From CAYLMG01 sp964464635 (GTDB lineage: Bacteria; Planctomycetota; Phycisphaerae; Sedimentisphaerales; Anaerobacaceae), in NCBI GenBank assembly GCA_964464635.1, contig CAYXGT010000014.1:1-40602 (forward strand): a DNA stretch of 40,602 nucleotides, written 5' to 3'. Below the pieces are notes generated by a model. That model saw only the letters and a program-made list of their open reading frames with translations, was not told the origin of the DNA and ran no database searches. Positions 16,277 to 24,804 of this stretch are shown piece by piece. A program made the position numbers and the translations under genes. How positions within the stretch are numbered: the stretch's first letter is position 1; each line of letters opens with the position of its first letter.

Positions 16277-19200
16277 TCATCGCCTGATTTTACTTACAAA
16301 ACCATAATTACCTGAATCGACCACATAAACCGCTGCATTGTCCTCGATACGCAAAAATTTGACATATTTTGTCTCATCGACCTTCAGGCCATCTATCAAT
16401 ATAGACTCAACATCTATTGCAGGCACATAAACGAAGGCTTTAGTATTAGCAGGTATAGTGACATTTAACACAAAAGTATCTGCTTTAATTTTCCAATCTG
16501 TTGCAATTTTGCCGTGGATAGAATCGAAACTTGTTTTTGCATACTTGAGATTACCGCCAATTTTCGGCTGGATGATAATCTCCTTAAAGCCGGCACTTTT
16601 ATTTTTTATGCCGCCAACATTTTCGAACATCCACTGGCCGACAGCACCAAAGGCATAGTGTGCGAAAGAATTCATTGACGGGTCCGCAAAACCTTTATCA
16701 GGCGTCCAGCCGTTCCATCGCTCCCATATACTCGTTGCGCCATTTTTGATTGAAAAGCCCCACGAGGGAAATGTATCGCTAAGCAGCAGTCTATAGGCTA
16801 TATCGTCTCTTTTTATTTTAGAGAGAACAAGCATTAGATCTTTGGTTCCGACGAAACCGGTCGAAAGATGCCAGTTTCGCTGTTTTATCTTTTCGATAAG
16901 ATGTTCGGCGGCTAGCTTTTGCTTTTGTTCATCAAGCAAATCATAAGCGATTGCCAGCACATAAGCGGTTTGACTGTCACCTTTAATCTTTCCCTCATCC
17001 GATACGTATGCTTTATTAAAAGAAGCTTTTATTTTTTCAAACAGCTCATTGTAGTATTCGGCATCTTCGGTTTTTGCGAGAACTTCGGCAGCTCCGGCAG
17101 TTAACTTCGTACTGCAGCCGAAATAAGCCATATAAATGACATCCCGCGGAGTATCATCATTGATATTCAGCCAGTCACCGTAACAATGGAAGCGTGCCGG
17201 CGGCAGCAAGTCGGATGTGCAGCGATTTTTACAAAAATCTACGAAACGCTTCATAGATTCATAATTTTTCTCGAGAATCTGTTTATCTGCATATACGTCA
17301 TAAATCGTCCAGGGACAAATCACTCCCGCATCAGCCCAGGCGGGTCCGCCATCATTAGATTCGACTTTCAACGGCGCCACACGTGGAAACTGGCCATCAG
17401 CTCTCTGTGCATCTCTAAGGTCCGTCAGCCACTTAATAAAAAAGGTTTGCGCATCGGTATTCATACAGGCGGTTCTTATGAAAACCTGAGCATCACCGGT
17501 CCAACCGAGGCGTTCGTCACGCTGGGGACAATCGGTTGGTATGTCGATGAAATTGGCTCTCTGCGTCCAAACGATGTTGTTGTAAAGCCGATTAACCATC
17601 TCGCTGGAACACTCAAAAGAGCCTGCAACAGGTGTATTACTGCTTAATGCGATGCCGGTGATAGTATCCTCATCAGGTTTATAATCAATGCCTGTCAATT
17701 CAACATACTGAAATCCATGAAAGGTAAAGTACGGCTGCCATATTTCAATTCCTCCTCCTTTGCAAATATAAGTATCGGTTGCCGCTGCACTTCGCAGGTT
17801 TGTAGTATATATGGTGCCGTCGGGATTGAGCCGCTCAGCATGCCGCAGTATTATTCGTTGTCCCTTATCGGCCTTCAGCTTTAACCTGACAACGCCGGCA
17901 AAATTCTGTCCCATATCAAAAACGAAATGCCCCGGTTCCGGCTCAGTAATTTTTACAGGTCTCAATTCCGCAAATGCCACAACAGGCTCGGTGACAGCAG
18001 ATTCAACCTGTGGATTTGATTCGCTGCCAAGCTCAACAGCAGACCAGTTCGAATCATCGAATCCCGGCTTATCCCAACCCGTCATTTCCAAACGTGCATC
18101 GTAAGTTTCACCCATCAGGAAATCTGCCTGCAGTATTGGACCAAGTGAGGCTTTCCATGTCTTATCTGATACAACGGTTTCTTTAGTGCCATCAGAATGC
18201 TCGATACAAAGCTGGGCAAGGAGACGCGGTTTCTCGCCATAATGATTTCGGTTACCCCCGTAACCGACATAGCCTGCATACCAACCATCGGCCAATGTAG
18301 CTGCTATCGCATTTTTGCCCTTTTGCAACAGGCCGGTGACATCATAAGTTCTGTAATAGATGCGTTTGTTATAATCCGTCCAGCCTGGACTAAAATAATC
18401 ATTACCAACCCTACGGCCGTTGATATGTATCTGATAAAGTCCAAAAGCTGTCGCATAAAGATAGGCCTTTTTTATCTTTTTTTCTGCGACAAATTCCTTT
18501 CGCAGATATTTTGCCGGCGGTAAAAAAAGGCGATTAAAATTCACTTCGCCCCAGGGCTGACAGCCATAAGTGCCTATCTCTACAGCACTTATCCAGCTGC
18601 TATCATTGAAATAGGACTGGTTCCATCCCTTTTCGTCCTTGTTAGTACAAATCCACTGTTTGTCTGTGACAAAGCTGATTTTTTCGCCGTTATTTAATTC
18701 GGCTTGTATAGCAACGATGAGACCGGCAGGGTTAGGACTTTGTCCCTGATTAGCTGCTGATACAGCTATAACATTTTTGCCTTCCTGCACGAGGTCAGTG
18801 ATTATAATTTTGTTAATTGTATCCCATCTTCTGCCGGAGCCTGCAGGCCGGCCATTTATAAAAAGCCGGTAACTGTCATCGGCAGCTATAAAACAGCTGA
18901 CACTTTTGATATCAGCTTTATCGGGCAATTCAAAACTAAAACGGAAGAATCGCTGCTGTGGTGCAATTCTATCAGGTGATTCAAAGTCAGGGTACCATAT
19001 CCAATGCGACTGCTCCATCTCAACAATCCTATCATCCGGTCTTTCAGATCTGTCAAAACCTATCCATTTTGCCTTCCAGTCGTTCTTTTCCAGCAGTCCC
19101 ATTGTCCAAATCGCAGTTTCACTGAAATCTGAAGGCCTGCCATCCCTGTCCCAAACCCTCACTTTCCAGAAACATTCCATACCGGATTTAAGTGGCTTGC

Positions 19201-19543
19201 CGTTATAAACGATGCAGCTTGTTTGGTCACTAGCGAGCTTTGTGCTGTTCCATAAATCCGCTTTATCTTCTTTAAGCTTCTGGCGGCTGGATGCTACGAG
19301 AATCTGATAGGCAGTTTGTCTTTGTCCCCTTTGGTTTGAAGCTACAATCCAGCTTAATCTCGGTTTTATCTGACCGATACCCAGCGGATTTACCCTGTAT
19401 TCACATCGAAGATTTAAGACCTTCAGCTGTCCTTTCGAAGAGAGAAGGTTATCGTCTTTTATCAGCCGGGAACGAGCGGTTGTAAATATAAACATCAGAC
19501 AGCAAACTGAAATTATTGTTTTAAATTGTGTAAAATTTTTCAT
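16277..19543 (-). CDS. Secreted alpha-L-rhamnosidase, GH78
   Basis: Inverting GH78 enzymes release terminal alpha-L-rhamnose from rhamnogalacturonan, flavonoid glycosides and similar substrates. The protein has an N-terminal hydrophobic signal segment (TIISVCCLMFIFTTA). A beta-sandwich opening contains RVNPLGIGQIKPRLSW, and two carbohydrate-binding-like sandwich regions include FFRFSFELPDKADI and KAYLYATAFGLYQIHINGR. The (alpha/alpha)6 catalytic domain has DCPQRDERLGWTGDAQ around residue 675, with the family's catalytic glutamate, and ends in the typical Bac_rhamnosid C-terminal sandwich. The ATG at 19543 is chosen because the frame's earlier start is a TTG that overlaps the permease gene. 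The product is 1088 residues. It is co-transcribed with rhaA and rhaB. Confidence 0.95.
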   Translation of the reverse strand: MKNFTQFKTIISVCCLMFIFTTARSRLIKDDNLLSSKGQLKVLNLRCEYRVNPLGIGQIKPRLSWIVASNQRGQRQTAYQILVASSRQKLKEDKADLWNSTKLASDQTSCIVYNGKPLKSGMECFWKVRVWDRDGRPSDFSETAIWTMGLLEKNDWKAKWIGFDRSERPDDRIVEMEQSHWIWYPDFESPDRIAPQQRFFRFSFELPDKADIKSVSCFIAADDSYRLFINGRPAGSGRRWDTINKIIITDLVQEGKNVIAVSAANQGQSPNPAGLIVAIQAELNNGEKISFVTDKQWICTNKDEKGWNQSYFNDSSWISAVEIGTYGCQPWGEVNFNRLFLPPAKYLRKEFVAEKKIKKAYLYATAFGLYQIHINGRRVGNDYFSPGWTDYNKRIYYRTYDVTGLLQKGKNAIAATLADGWYAGYVGYGGNRNHYGEKPRLLAQLCIEHSDGTKETVVSDKTWKASLGPILQADFLMGETYDARLEMTGWDKPGFDDSNWSAVELGSESNPQVESAVTEPVVAFAELRPVKITEPEPGHFVFDMGQNFAGVVRLKLKADKGQRIILRHAERLNPDGTIYTTNLRSAAATDTYICKGGGIEIWQPYFTFHGFQYVELTGIDYKPDEDTITGIALSSNTPVAGSFECSSEMVNRLYNNIVWTQRANFIDIPTDCPQRDERLGWTGDAQVFIRTACMNTDAQTFFIKWLTDLRDAQRADGQFPRVAPLKVESNDGGPAWADAGVICPWTIYDVYADKQILEKNYESMKRFVDFCKNRCTSDLLPPARFHCYGDWLNINDDTPRDVIYMAYFGCSTKLTAGAAEVLAKTEDAEYYNELFEKIKASFNKAYVSDEGKIKGDSQTAYVLAIAYDLLDEQKQKLAAEHLIEKIKQRNWHLSTGFVGTKDLMLVLSKIKRDDIAYRLLLSDTFPSWGFSIKNGATSIWERWNGWTPDKGFADPSMNSFAHYAFGAVGQWMFENVGGIKNKSAGFKEIIIQPKIGGNLKYAKTSFDSIHGKIATDWKIKADTFVLNVTIPANTKAFVYVPAIDVESILIDGLKVDETKYVKFLRIEDNAAVYVVDSGNYGFVSKIRR

Positions 19544-19563
19544 TCTATTTAAAATACTAACAA

Positions 19564-21165
19564 TCAATCATCCGAATTTCTTCTCCACATCCATATCCCG
19601 GCAACGACAAACCATACCAATGTTATTATCCACAGGATAGTTTTCAGGATATCCAGTTTCATCGAACCGGTTAAAAACAGGACCGGCAGTATAACAAGGC
19701 CAGCCAAAATGAGCCACGCAAGTGATTTTGCCAGGCTTTTCATCCAGGGCTGCTCGTACATTTTCTTCTGATAGACTGCGCTTAATACAATGTAGAGGAT
19801 TGCTGCAAAGAACCATCCGGGAAGTGAGACGAAGAATATCTCAATGACGCCATTAGTTACGAGTATGAAGCTGACGGCCAAAGTGACCAGCCAGGCAGCA
19901 CCTGCAGCCCAGTTGAAATGATGCCTGCTGAATTCTGCATAATTGCTCTTGAGCCCTAATTTTTTTATGAGCCAGAAATCGACGAAAATGACCGCGCCCA
20001 TAGGCATAAGGAGCAGTCCGTAGAAAGCAACGAAGTCAAGCAGTTTCATTGCAATTGCAGGGAACATTCCGGCAATGGTTGCGATGGCACCGGTTGCCAG
20101 CGTGACGGTGAACCTTGAACGTTTGGGCATAATAGCCTGAAAGGCAAGGCCTGCACGATAAATGGTCGGATTCGCCGTCGTCCAGCCTGCGATTATCACG
20201 CAAATAAGTCCTGCAAGACCGGCTGCTCTATATGCCAGTGGTCCCGGTAAAACATCGGTATCCGTCGGGTTGAGATGCAACTGATAGGCATACAAAATCG
20301 AAGCGCTCAGCCAGGCCATAAAATGACCGACATACATCCCTGCGGCCGAGGCTATTGCGTACCAGCTCTTTTTTGCATACCGGAATACCGATAAGTCACT
20401 CATACCTATATGCATTGCCATATTGCAGAACCACGCAAAGAACATTACATGCCAGAAAGTAAATTTTCCCTGCCCGGGCAGAGGATCACCGCCTTTCCAG
20501 ATTTCTGTTTGAGCCAGTGACCATAAGTCACTGACGGATTTGATTTGTACGCCTGTGGAATCGATAAACTGCTTGAGGCCTATAAAACCGAACGCAAGAA
20601 AAACAAGAACCATCCACGGGGCGGCAATGTTTGCAAATTGAGCAACGGTCTTGTATCCGTAAGCAGCGATAATCGCAATGAGTCCTCCGACGATAACTAC
20701 GGCGATTACCCAACCGATGCTGTTGGGATAAATATCATACAGTCCGGGCATCGGGAATTTAAACCAGATACCGACGGCAGTTGCCGAGACCGTAATCATA
20801 GCGCCAGCAAGAAAACAGAACATTACGCCGTTCGCAAGGTTGTACATAGTTACGAGTTTTCGGCCGCAAATCTTTTCAAGCTGATAGTAAAGGGTCAATC
20901 TCGCTCTTGTCGCGATTGGCGCGCACATCAACATCCAGCTTAGAACCGCAAGAGCATTACCCACTATCAGACCGACGACGACATCGAAGGCACTGACGCC
21001 GTGTGCGATAAAAAGCGGGCCAATCATCAGTTCCGTACCGGCGCAGTGCTCGCCCGCGTACATTCCTATAAAGCTTTTGAATCCGAGCAGCTTGCTTTCA
21101 GGTACCGGCGTTCGTTCGAACTCATTGACTGTTTGTTCGGTTTGTACATTTTCCTGCGTGTCCAT
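19564..21165 (-). CDS. NCS1-family permease (cytosine/purine permease-like) in the rhamnose operon
   Basis: This 533-residue transporter has about 12 membrane helices and the nucleobase:cation symporter-1 layout: a soluble N-terminal tail, then a first helix region with SFIGMYAGEHCAGTELMIGPLF and a second with VGLIVGNALAVLSWMLMCAPIATRARLTLY. Helix V-VI motifs and a C terminus rich in aromatic residues complete it. Characterised NCS1 members carry nucleobases, allantoin, hydantoins or vitamins, not sugars. It is encoded between rhaA and the GH78 gene with gaps of 38 and 20 bp, so its substrate is probably L-rhamnose or a short rhamnoside. No other sugar transporter is present in the window. 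Confidence 0.85.
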   Translation of the reverse strand: MDTQENVQTEQTVNEFERTPVPESKLLGFKSFIGMYAGEHCAGTELMIGPLFIAHGVSAFDVVVGLIVGNALAVLSWMLMCAPIATRARLTLYYQLEKICGRKLVTMYNLANGVMFCFLAGAMITVSATAVGIWFKFPMPGLYDIYPNSIGWVIAVVIVGGLIAIIAAYGYKTVAQFANIAAPWMVLVFLAFGFIGLKQFIDSTGVQIKSVSDLWSLAQTEIWKGGDPLPGQGKFTFWHVMFFAWFCNMAMHIGMSDLSVFRYAKKSWYAIASAAGMYVGHFMAWLSASILYAYQLHLNPTDTDVLPGPLAYRAAGLAGLICVIIAGWTTANPTIYRAGLAFQAIMPKRSRFTVTLATGAIATIAGMFPAIAMKLLDFVAFYGLLLMPMGAVIFVDFWLIKKLGLKSNYAEFSRHHFNWAAGAAWLVTLAVSFILVTNGVIEIFFVSLPGWFFAAILYIVLSAVYQKKMYEQPWMKSLAKSLAWLILAGLVILPVLFLTGSMKLDILKTILWIITLVWFVVAGIWMWRRNSDD

Positions 21166-21203
21166 ACAATATTTCCTAAAATTTTAAGAGTGTTTTATTT
21201 TTT

Positions 21204-22478
21204 CTAACAATGCCTTTTTGAAAGTACATCTTTTTCATAGGCCTTTACCTCGCTTATCCATTCGAGCCCGGTCGGCACATTTTTCGAGAGGCAGTAATAA
21301 TCCCAGACAGCGGCGAAGGGAAAGGTTTTCAGCTCTTCGAGCAGAGCGAGTCTTTTTGTGTAGTCGCCGGCAAGCTCGATTTCTTTCAATTCATCTGCAG
21401 GCTCGAGCAAAGCGAAAAGCAGCGCCTTGAGCATCGAGCGTGTTCCGATGGTCCATGCAGCTACGCGGTTAATACTTGCATCGAAGAAATCCAGCCCGAT
21501 ATGGACTCGGCTGGTAAAATCGTTTCTTATTATCTGCTGGGCAATCGCTGTAAGCTCGTCATTAAGTATAACCACATGGTCACTGTCCCAGCGTACGGGC
21601 CTGCTGACGTGGAGGAGAATCTCATCGAGGAAGCTCAGTACCGAGGATATCTTATCCGAGATAACTTCCGTGGGGTGGTAATGGCCGGCATCGAGGCAGA
21701 GCAGTTTTTTTCTGGTGACGGCGTAACCCAGATAAAATTCGTGCGAGCCGACGACGTAGCTTTCCGAGCCGATACCAAACAGCTTCGATTCCACTGCGTC
21801 GAGAACGTGCTCTTTATCAAGTTCCTTTTCAAAAATCCGGTCGAGAGAACGAGTGAGTCTTTTTCTCGGCCCAAACCTGTCAATGGGGATATCCTTGAAG
21901 CCGTCGGGAATCCAGACGTTCATAATACAGGGACTTTTTAGCTGCCTGCCAATCTCCAGTGATATTTTTCTGCAGGCTATGCCGTGCTCAATCCAGAAAT
22001 CTCTAATCGCCTTATCGGGATGGCTTAATGTAAAACCGTCTTCGGCTTTTGAATGAGAAAAAAAAGTAGGATTAAAATCCATACCAATCTGCAGAGACTT
22101 CGCCCAGTCAATCCAGCTTTGAAAATGCTCAATTCCGATTTGGTTTCTATCAACAAATTTGCCGCCGTTATCGAGATAACAGGCGTGCAGATTAATCCTG
22201 TGCCTTCCGGGTATTAAACTCAGGGCCTTTTGGAAATCCGAGCGAAGCTCATCGATGGTTCGGGCCTTGCCCGGGTAATTTCCGGTGGCCTGTATGCCGC
22301 CTCCAGACAGCTCAACTCCGGCGGTTTCGAAACCGCCGACGTCGTCACCCTGCCAGCAATGAATGGATATGGGGATGGAAGAAACCTGAGTTAAAGCGTC
22401 GTCCGTATCGATTTTCAGCTCGGCATACCTTTGCTTTGCTATCGAGTAGGCATCTTCAATAATTTCGTCACTTTTCAT
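21204..22478 (-). CDS. rhaA: L-rhamnose isomerase
   Basis: RhaA converts L-rhamnose to L-rhamnulose using Mn2+ in the cytoplasm. The 424-residue length matches the family. Signatures are SIHCWQGDDVGGFE near residue 36, RINLHACYLDNGG, the metal-site region IGMDFNPTFFSHSKA, and the C-terminal CLDAGHYHPTE and RWDSDHVVILNDELTAIAQ blocks. aggagag precedes the ATG at 22478. It is the first gene of the leftward operon and faces the AOR operon across the divergent promoter region. Confidence 0.97.
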   Translation of the reverse strand: MKSDEIIEDAYSIAKQRYAELKIDTDDALTQVSSIPISIHCWQGDDVGGFETAGVELSGGGIQATGNYPGKARTIDELRSDFQKALSLIPGRHRINLHACYLDNGGKFVDRNQIGIEHFQSWIDWAKSLQIGMDFNPTFFSHSKAEDGFTLSHPDKAIRDFWIEHGIACRKISLEIGRQLKSPCIMNVWIPDGFKDIPIDRFGPRKRLTRSLDRIFEKELDKEHVLDAVESKLFGIGSESYVVGSHEFYLGYAVTRKKLLCLDAGHYHPTEVISDKISSVLSFLDEILLHVSRPVRWDSDHVVILNDELTAIAQQIIRNDFTSRVHIGLDFFDASINRVAAWTIGTRSMLKALLFALLEPADELKEIELAGDYTKRLALLEELKTFPFAAVWDYYCLSKNVPTGLEWISEVKAYEKDVLSKRHC

Positions 22479-22762
22479 AAGCTCACTCTCCTAAAGAGCA
22501 GGGATTAAAGGCCGGCATTGATGATTACTATTAGTTTTTCAAAAAAATTACTTCGGGAAATAGGATTTTATTAAATTTACAGATTGTTGCAATTTTTATT
22601 TCATAGATGTACTGCAATTTTTCAAGGGATAAAAACCGGCTGTTCAAAGCCTAACAACGATTGATTAAGGTTGCCTATATTGTTACAATCTAAAAAAATG
22701 CAGTAAACGGCCTGCCTAAAAGAAGCGTAGCTGAAAAATTGCTTAAATTAAAAGGGTCTGGA
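22479..22762. promoter_or_regulatory. Divergent control region between the two rhamnose operons
   Basis: This AT-rich gap drives rhaA leftward and the AOR operon rightward. It contains two direct copies of TGCAATTTTT (22588-22597 and 22613-22622) spaced 25 bp start to start, a candidate operator for an unlinked regulator. It also holds the rightward promoter at 22661-22689. A leftward promoter could not be assigned with confidence. Confidence 0.45.
22661..22689 (+). promoter_or_regulatory. Sigma70-like promoter for the AOR-aldolase-lutABC operon
   Basis: TTGATT at 22661-22666, a 17-bp spacer, then TACAAT at 22684-22689. Four of six -35 and five of six -10 bases match consensus. It lies about 73 bp upstream of the ATG at 22763 and just downstream of the direct repeats. 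Confidence 0.55.
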
Positions 22763-24799
22763 ATGGCTGATGCTAAGAAAAGAAAGTTGCCCAACGGTTA
22801 TATGGGGAAAATCCTTAAAGTGGATTTGACCCATTTACAATTCCATGCAGAGCCTCTTGACTCGAGGCTTACCGAGCTTTTTTTCGGCGGCAGAGGCTTC
22901 GGAATTGCGATGCTTTTCGAGCATTTTTTAGGCCTGCAAAGACAGGGCAAATACAAAAACGCCTTTGCCGAGGTTGACGGGCTTAGCGAAGATAACGTAA
23001 TTATCATATCCACCTCGCCCGGCACGGCAACAAGGATGCCGACAAGCGGCAGGGTCCATATGAACTTCAAGTCACCATTAACTTCGTATTACGGCAGCAC
23101 TAATACCGGCGGACGCTGGGCTGTAGATTTCAAGAGGACCGGATTCGATGCTGTAGTTATAACGGGAAAGGCTGAAAAACCAGTCTATCTTCTGATTACG
23201 AATGAAAGCATCGAATTCGTTGACGGCAGCGCAATTTTCGAGCTCGATGCCGTTCAAAAACGGGAAAGGCTAAAAGAATTATACGGGCCAAAAACTGCGG
23301 TTTTAACAATCGGCCAGGCAGGGAAAAATTTGGTTCCCTTCGCATCAGTGATGAGTGACATCGGAAAAGCGTTCGGCAGAACCGGAGGCGGCGCCGTATG
23401 GGGCTCGAAGAACCTGCAGGCAATCGCGGTTGTAGCCGGCGAGAAAAAAATCGAGGTGGCAGAGCCTGAAGGCTTCGATTCCAAAAATCCCGATAGTGCT
23501 ATGTATCACGCCAGGCTTAAAATCGACCTCGGCAAATTTACGAAAAGAGAAAACGCATTCGGCATCCTTTCATCAATGGGCTCGCTGGGCATTATGGGGA
23601 TGATAAACAGTTACAAACAGCTTATACGCAATAATATGAAGGACACCGGTCATAACATCGATGATGTCAGGAAAATCGACGGTGAGGCTTTGCGAAATCA
23701 TTCTAAAAATGCAAAACCCGGGGAAAAGAAAGTGGTGGTCAAAAAAGGCGTTTGTTTCAACTGTCCGATTGCCTGCAAACGAAATACTGCGGTTTTTGAC
23801 GAGAACGGTCAACTAATAGAAAAAGGAGAAGGCCCTGAATTTGAAAACACAGTAATGCTCGGTGCCAATCTTTCAATTTATGATTTGCCAACAATAGTTC
23901 TGGCAAATTATTTATGCAACCGTTACGGCCTTGACACAATAACAACAGGCTCGACTATAGCGTGCTTTTTTGAATTATACGAATATGTCAATTCGAAAGA
24001 ACAGCAGCTAACTATCCAGGAGAAACAATTCCTCGACGACGTAAAAGATTTTGTACAAAAGCACGGTAATCCCGGTTTTGGCAAGCCGGAATTACTTATT
24101 CCGGTAATTCACTTAATCGGTAAATCAGAAGGAATAGGAAAATACTTAGTTATGGGTTCGTATAAGTTTTGCGAACGCTACGGCCATAAGGAATTTTCGA
24201 TGACAATAAAAAGACTGGAACTTCCTGCATACGACCCGCGCACGACTTTTTCACAGGCTTTGAGCTATGAAATGAGCAATCGCGGCGGCTGTCACCTTGA
24301 AGGAGGTTATACCGCCCCGTATGCCTATTGTGCGGGATACGCAGAGTGGCCCGGCAACAGAGTCGAGGGCACCGCGCTCATCGCAAAAAATGCAACTCTG
24401 ACAAATACGACTTATGATATAATCGGCGTATGTGCTTATAACGGCTTTTCGCTCAGCTTAGATGAATTTGCCGAACTGGTAAATGCCGTAACAGGTCTTG
24501 AGCACAACTCAGAGACACTGGAAAAAATTGCGCAAAGAACGCTTACTTTAGAACGGCTTTTCAATATCCTATGCGGACTAAGTAATAAGGATGACCTGCT
24601 GCCGGAACGATTCTACACCGAAGCAATAGAGGCTAAAGACGGGCCTGCAAAGTGTGACAAAGAAGCATTTGAAAGTATGCATAAAACATATTACAATTCA
24701 CTCGGCTGGGACGATAACGGAAAGCCAACTGAAGATGCAATTGAGAAACTTCAGTTGACGGATTTTGTTCCCGAGCAGATTAAAACGAAACTGAAATAA
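22763..24799 (+). CDS. Aldehyde:ferredoxin oxidoreductase family protein (tungsten/molybdenum)
   Basis: AOR enzymes oxidise aldehydes to carboxylates with a tungsto- or molybdo-bispyranopterin and one [4Fe-4S] cluster, passing electrons to ferredoxin. The 678-residue product shows GGRGFGIAMLFEHF, PTSGRVHMNFKSPLT, GRTGGGAVWGSKNLQAI and the cluster motif VCFNCPIACKR (Cys331, 334, 338). A fourth Cys in IIGVCAYNG (Cys557) and a DPRTTFSQALSYEMSNRGGC pterin-loop-like segment complete the pattern. ATG 22763 is preferred over an in-frame TTG at 22739 because aaaaggg lies just upstream. It is first in an operon with an aldolase and lutABC, so the likely substrate is L-lactaldehyde from rhamnulose-1-phosphate cleavage. 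That role is inferred from context. Confidence 0.92.
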   Translation: MADAKKRKLPNGYMGKILKVDLTHLQFHAEPLDSRLTELFFGGRGFGIAMLFEHFLGLQRQGKYKNAFAEVDGLSEDNVIIISTSPGTATRMPTSGRVHMNFKSPLTSYYGSTNTGGRWAVDFKRTGFDAVVITGKAEKPVYLLITNESIEFVDGSAIFELDAVQKRERLKELYGPKTAVLTIGQAGKNLVPFASVMSDIGKAFGRTGGGAVWGSKNLQAIAVVAGEKKIEVAEPEGFDSKNPDSAMYHARLKIDLGKFTKRENAFGILSSMGSLGIMGMINSYKQLIRNNMKDTGHNIDDVRKIDGEALRNHSKNAKPGEKKVVVKKGVCFNCPIACKRNTAVFDENGQLIEKGEGPEFENTVMLGANLSIYDLPTIVLANYLCNRYGLDTITTGSTIACFFELYEYVNSKEQQLTIQEKQFLDDVKDFVQKHGNPGFGKPELLIPVIHLIGKSEGIGKYLVMGSYKFCERYGHKEFSMTIKRLELPAYDPRTTFSQALSYEMSNRGGCHLEGGYTAPYAYCAGYAEWPGNRVEGTALIAKNATLTNTTYDIIGVCAYNGFSLSLDEFAELVNAVTGLEHNSETLEKIAQRTLTLERLFNILCGLSNKDDLLPERFYTEAIEAKDGPAKCDKEAFESMHKTYYNSLGWDDNGKPTEDAIEKLQLTDFVPEQIKTKLK

Positions 24800-24804
24800 T
24801 CCAA

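Noticed and set aside
17186..17647. 153-residue frame on the + strand inside the GH78 gene
   Set aside because: It is antisense to a well-supported catalytic domain and shows no motifs of its own. The same reasoning removes the other long antisense frames over GH106, GH28, AOR and the GH2 fusion.
19544..19567. TTG start extending the GH78 gene into the permease stop
   Set aside because: The ATG at 19543 gives a normal signal peptide; the TTG adds residues ahead of it without a ribosome binding site.
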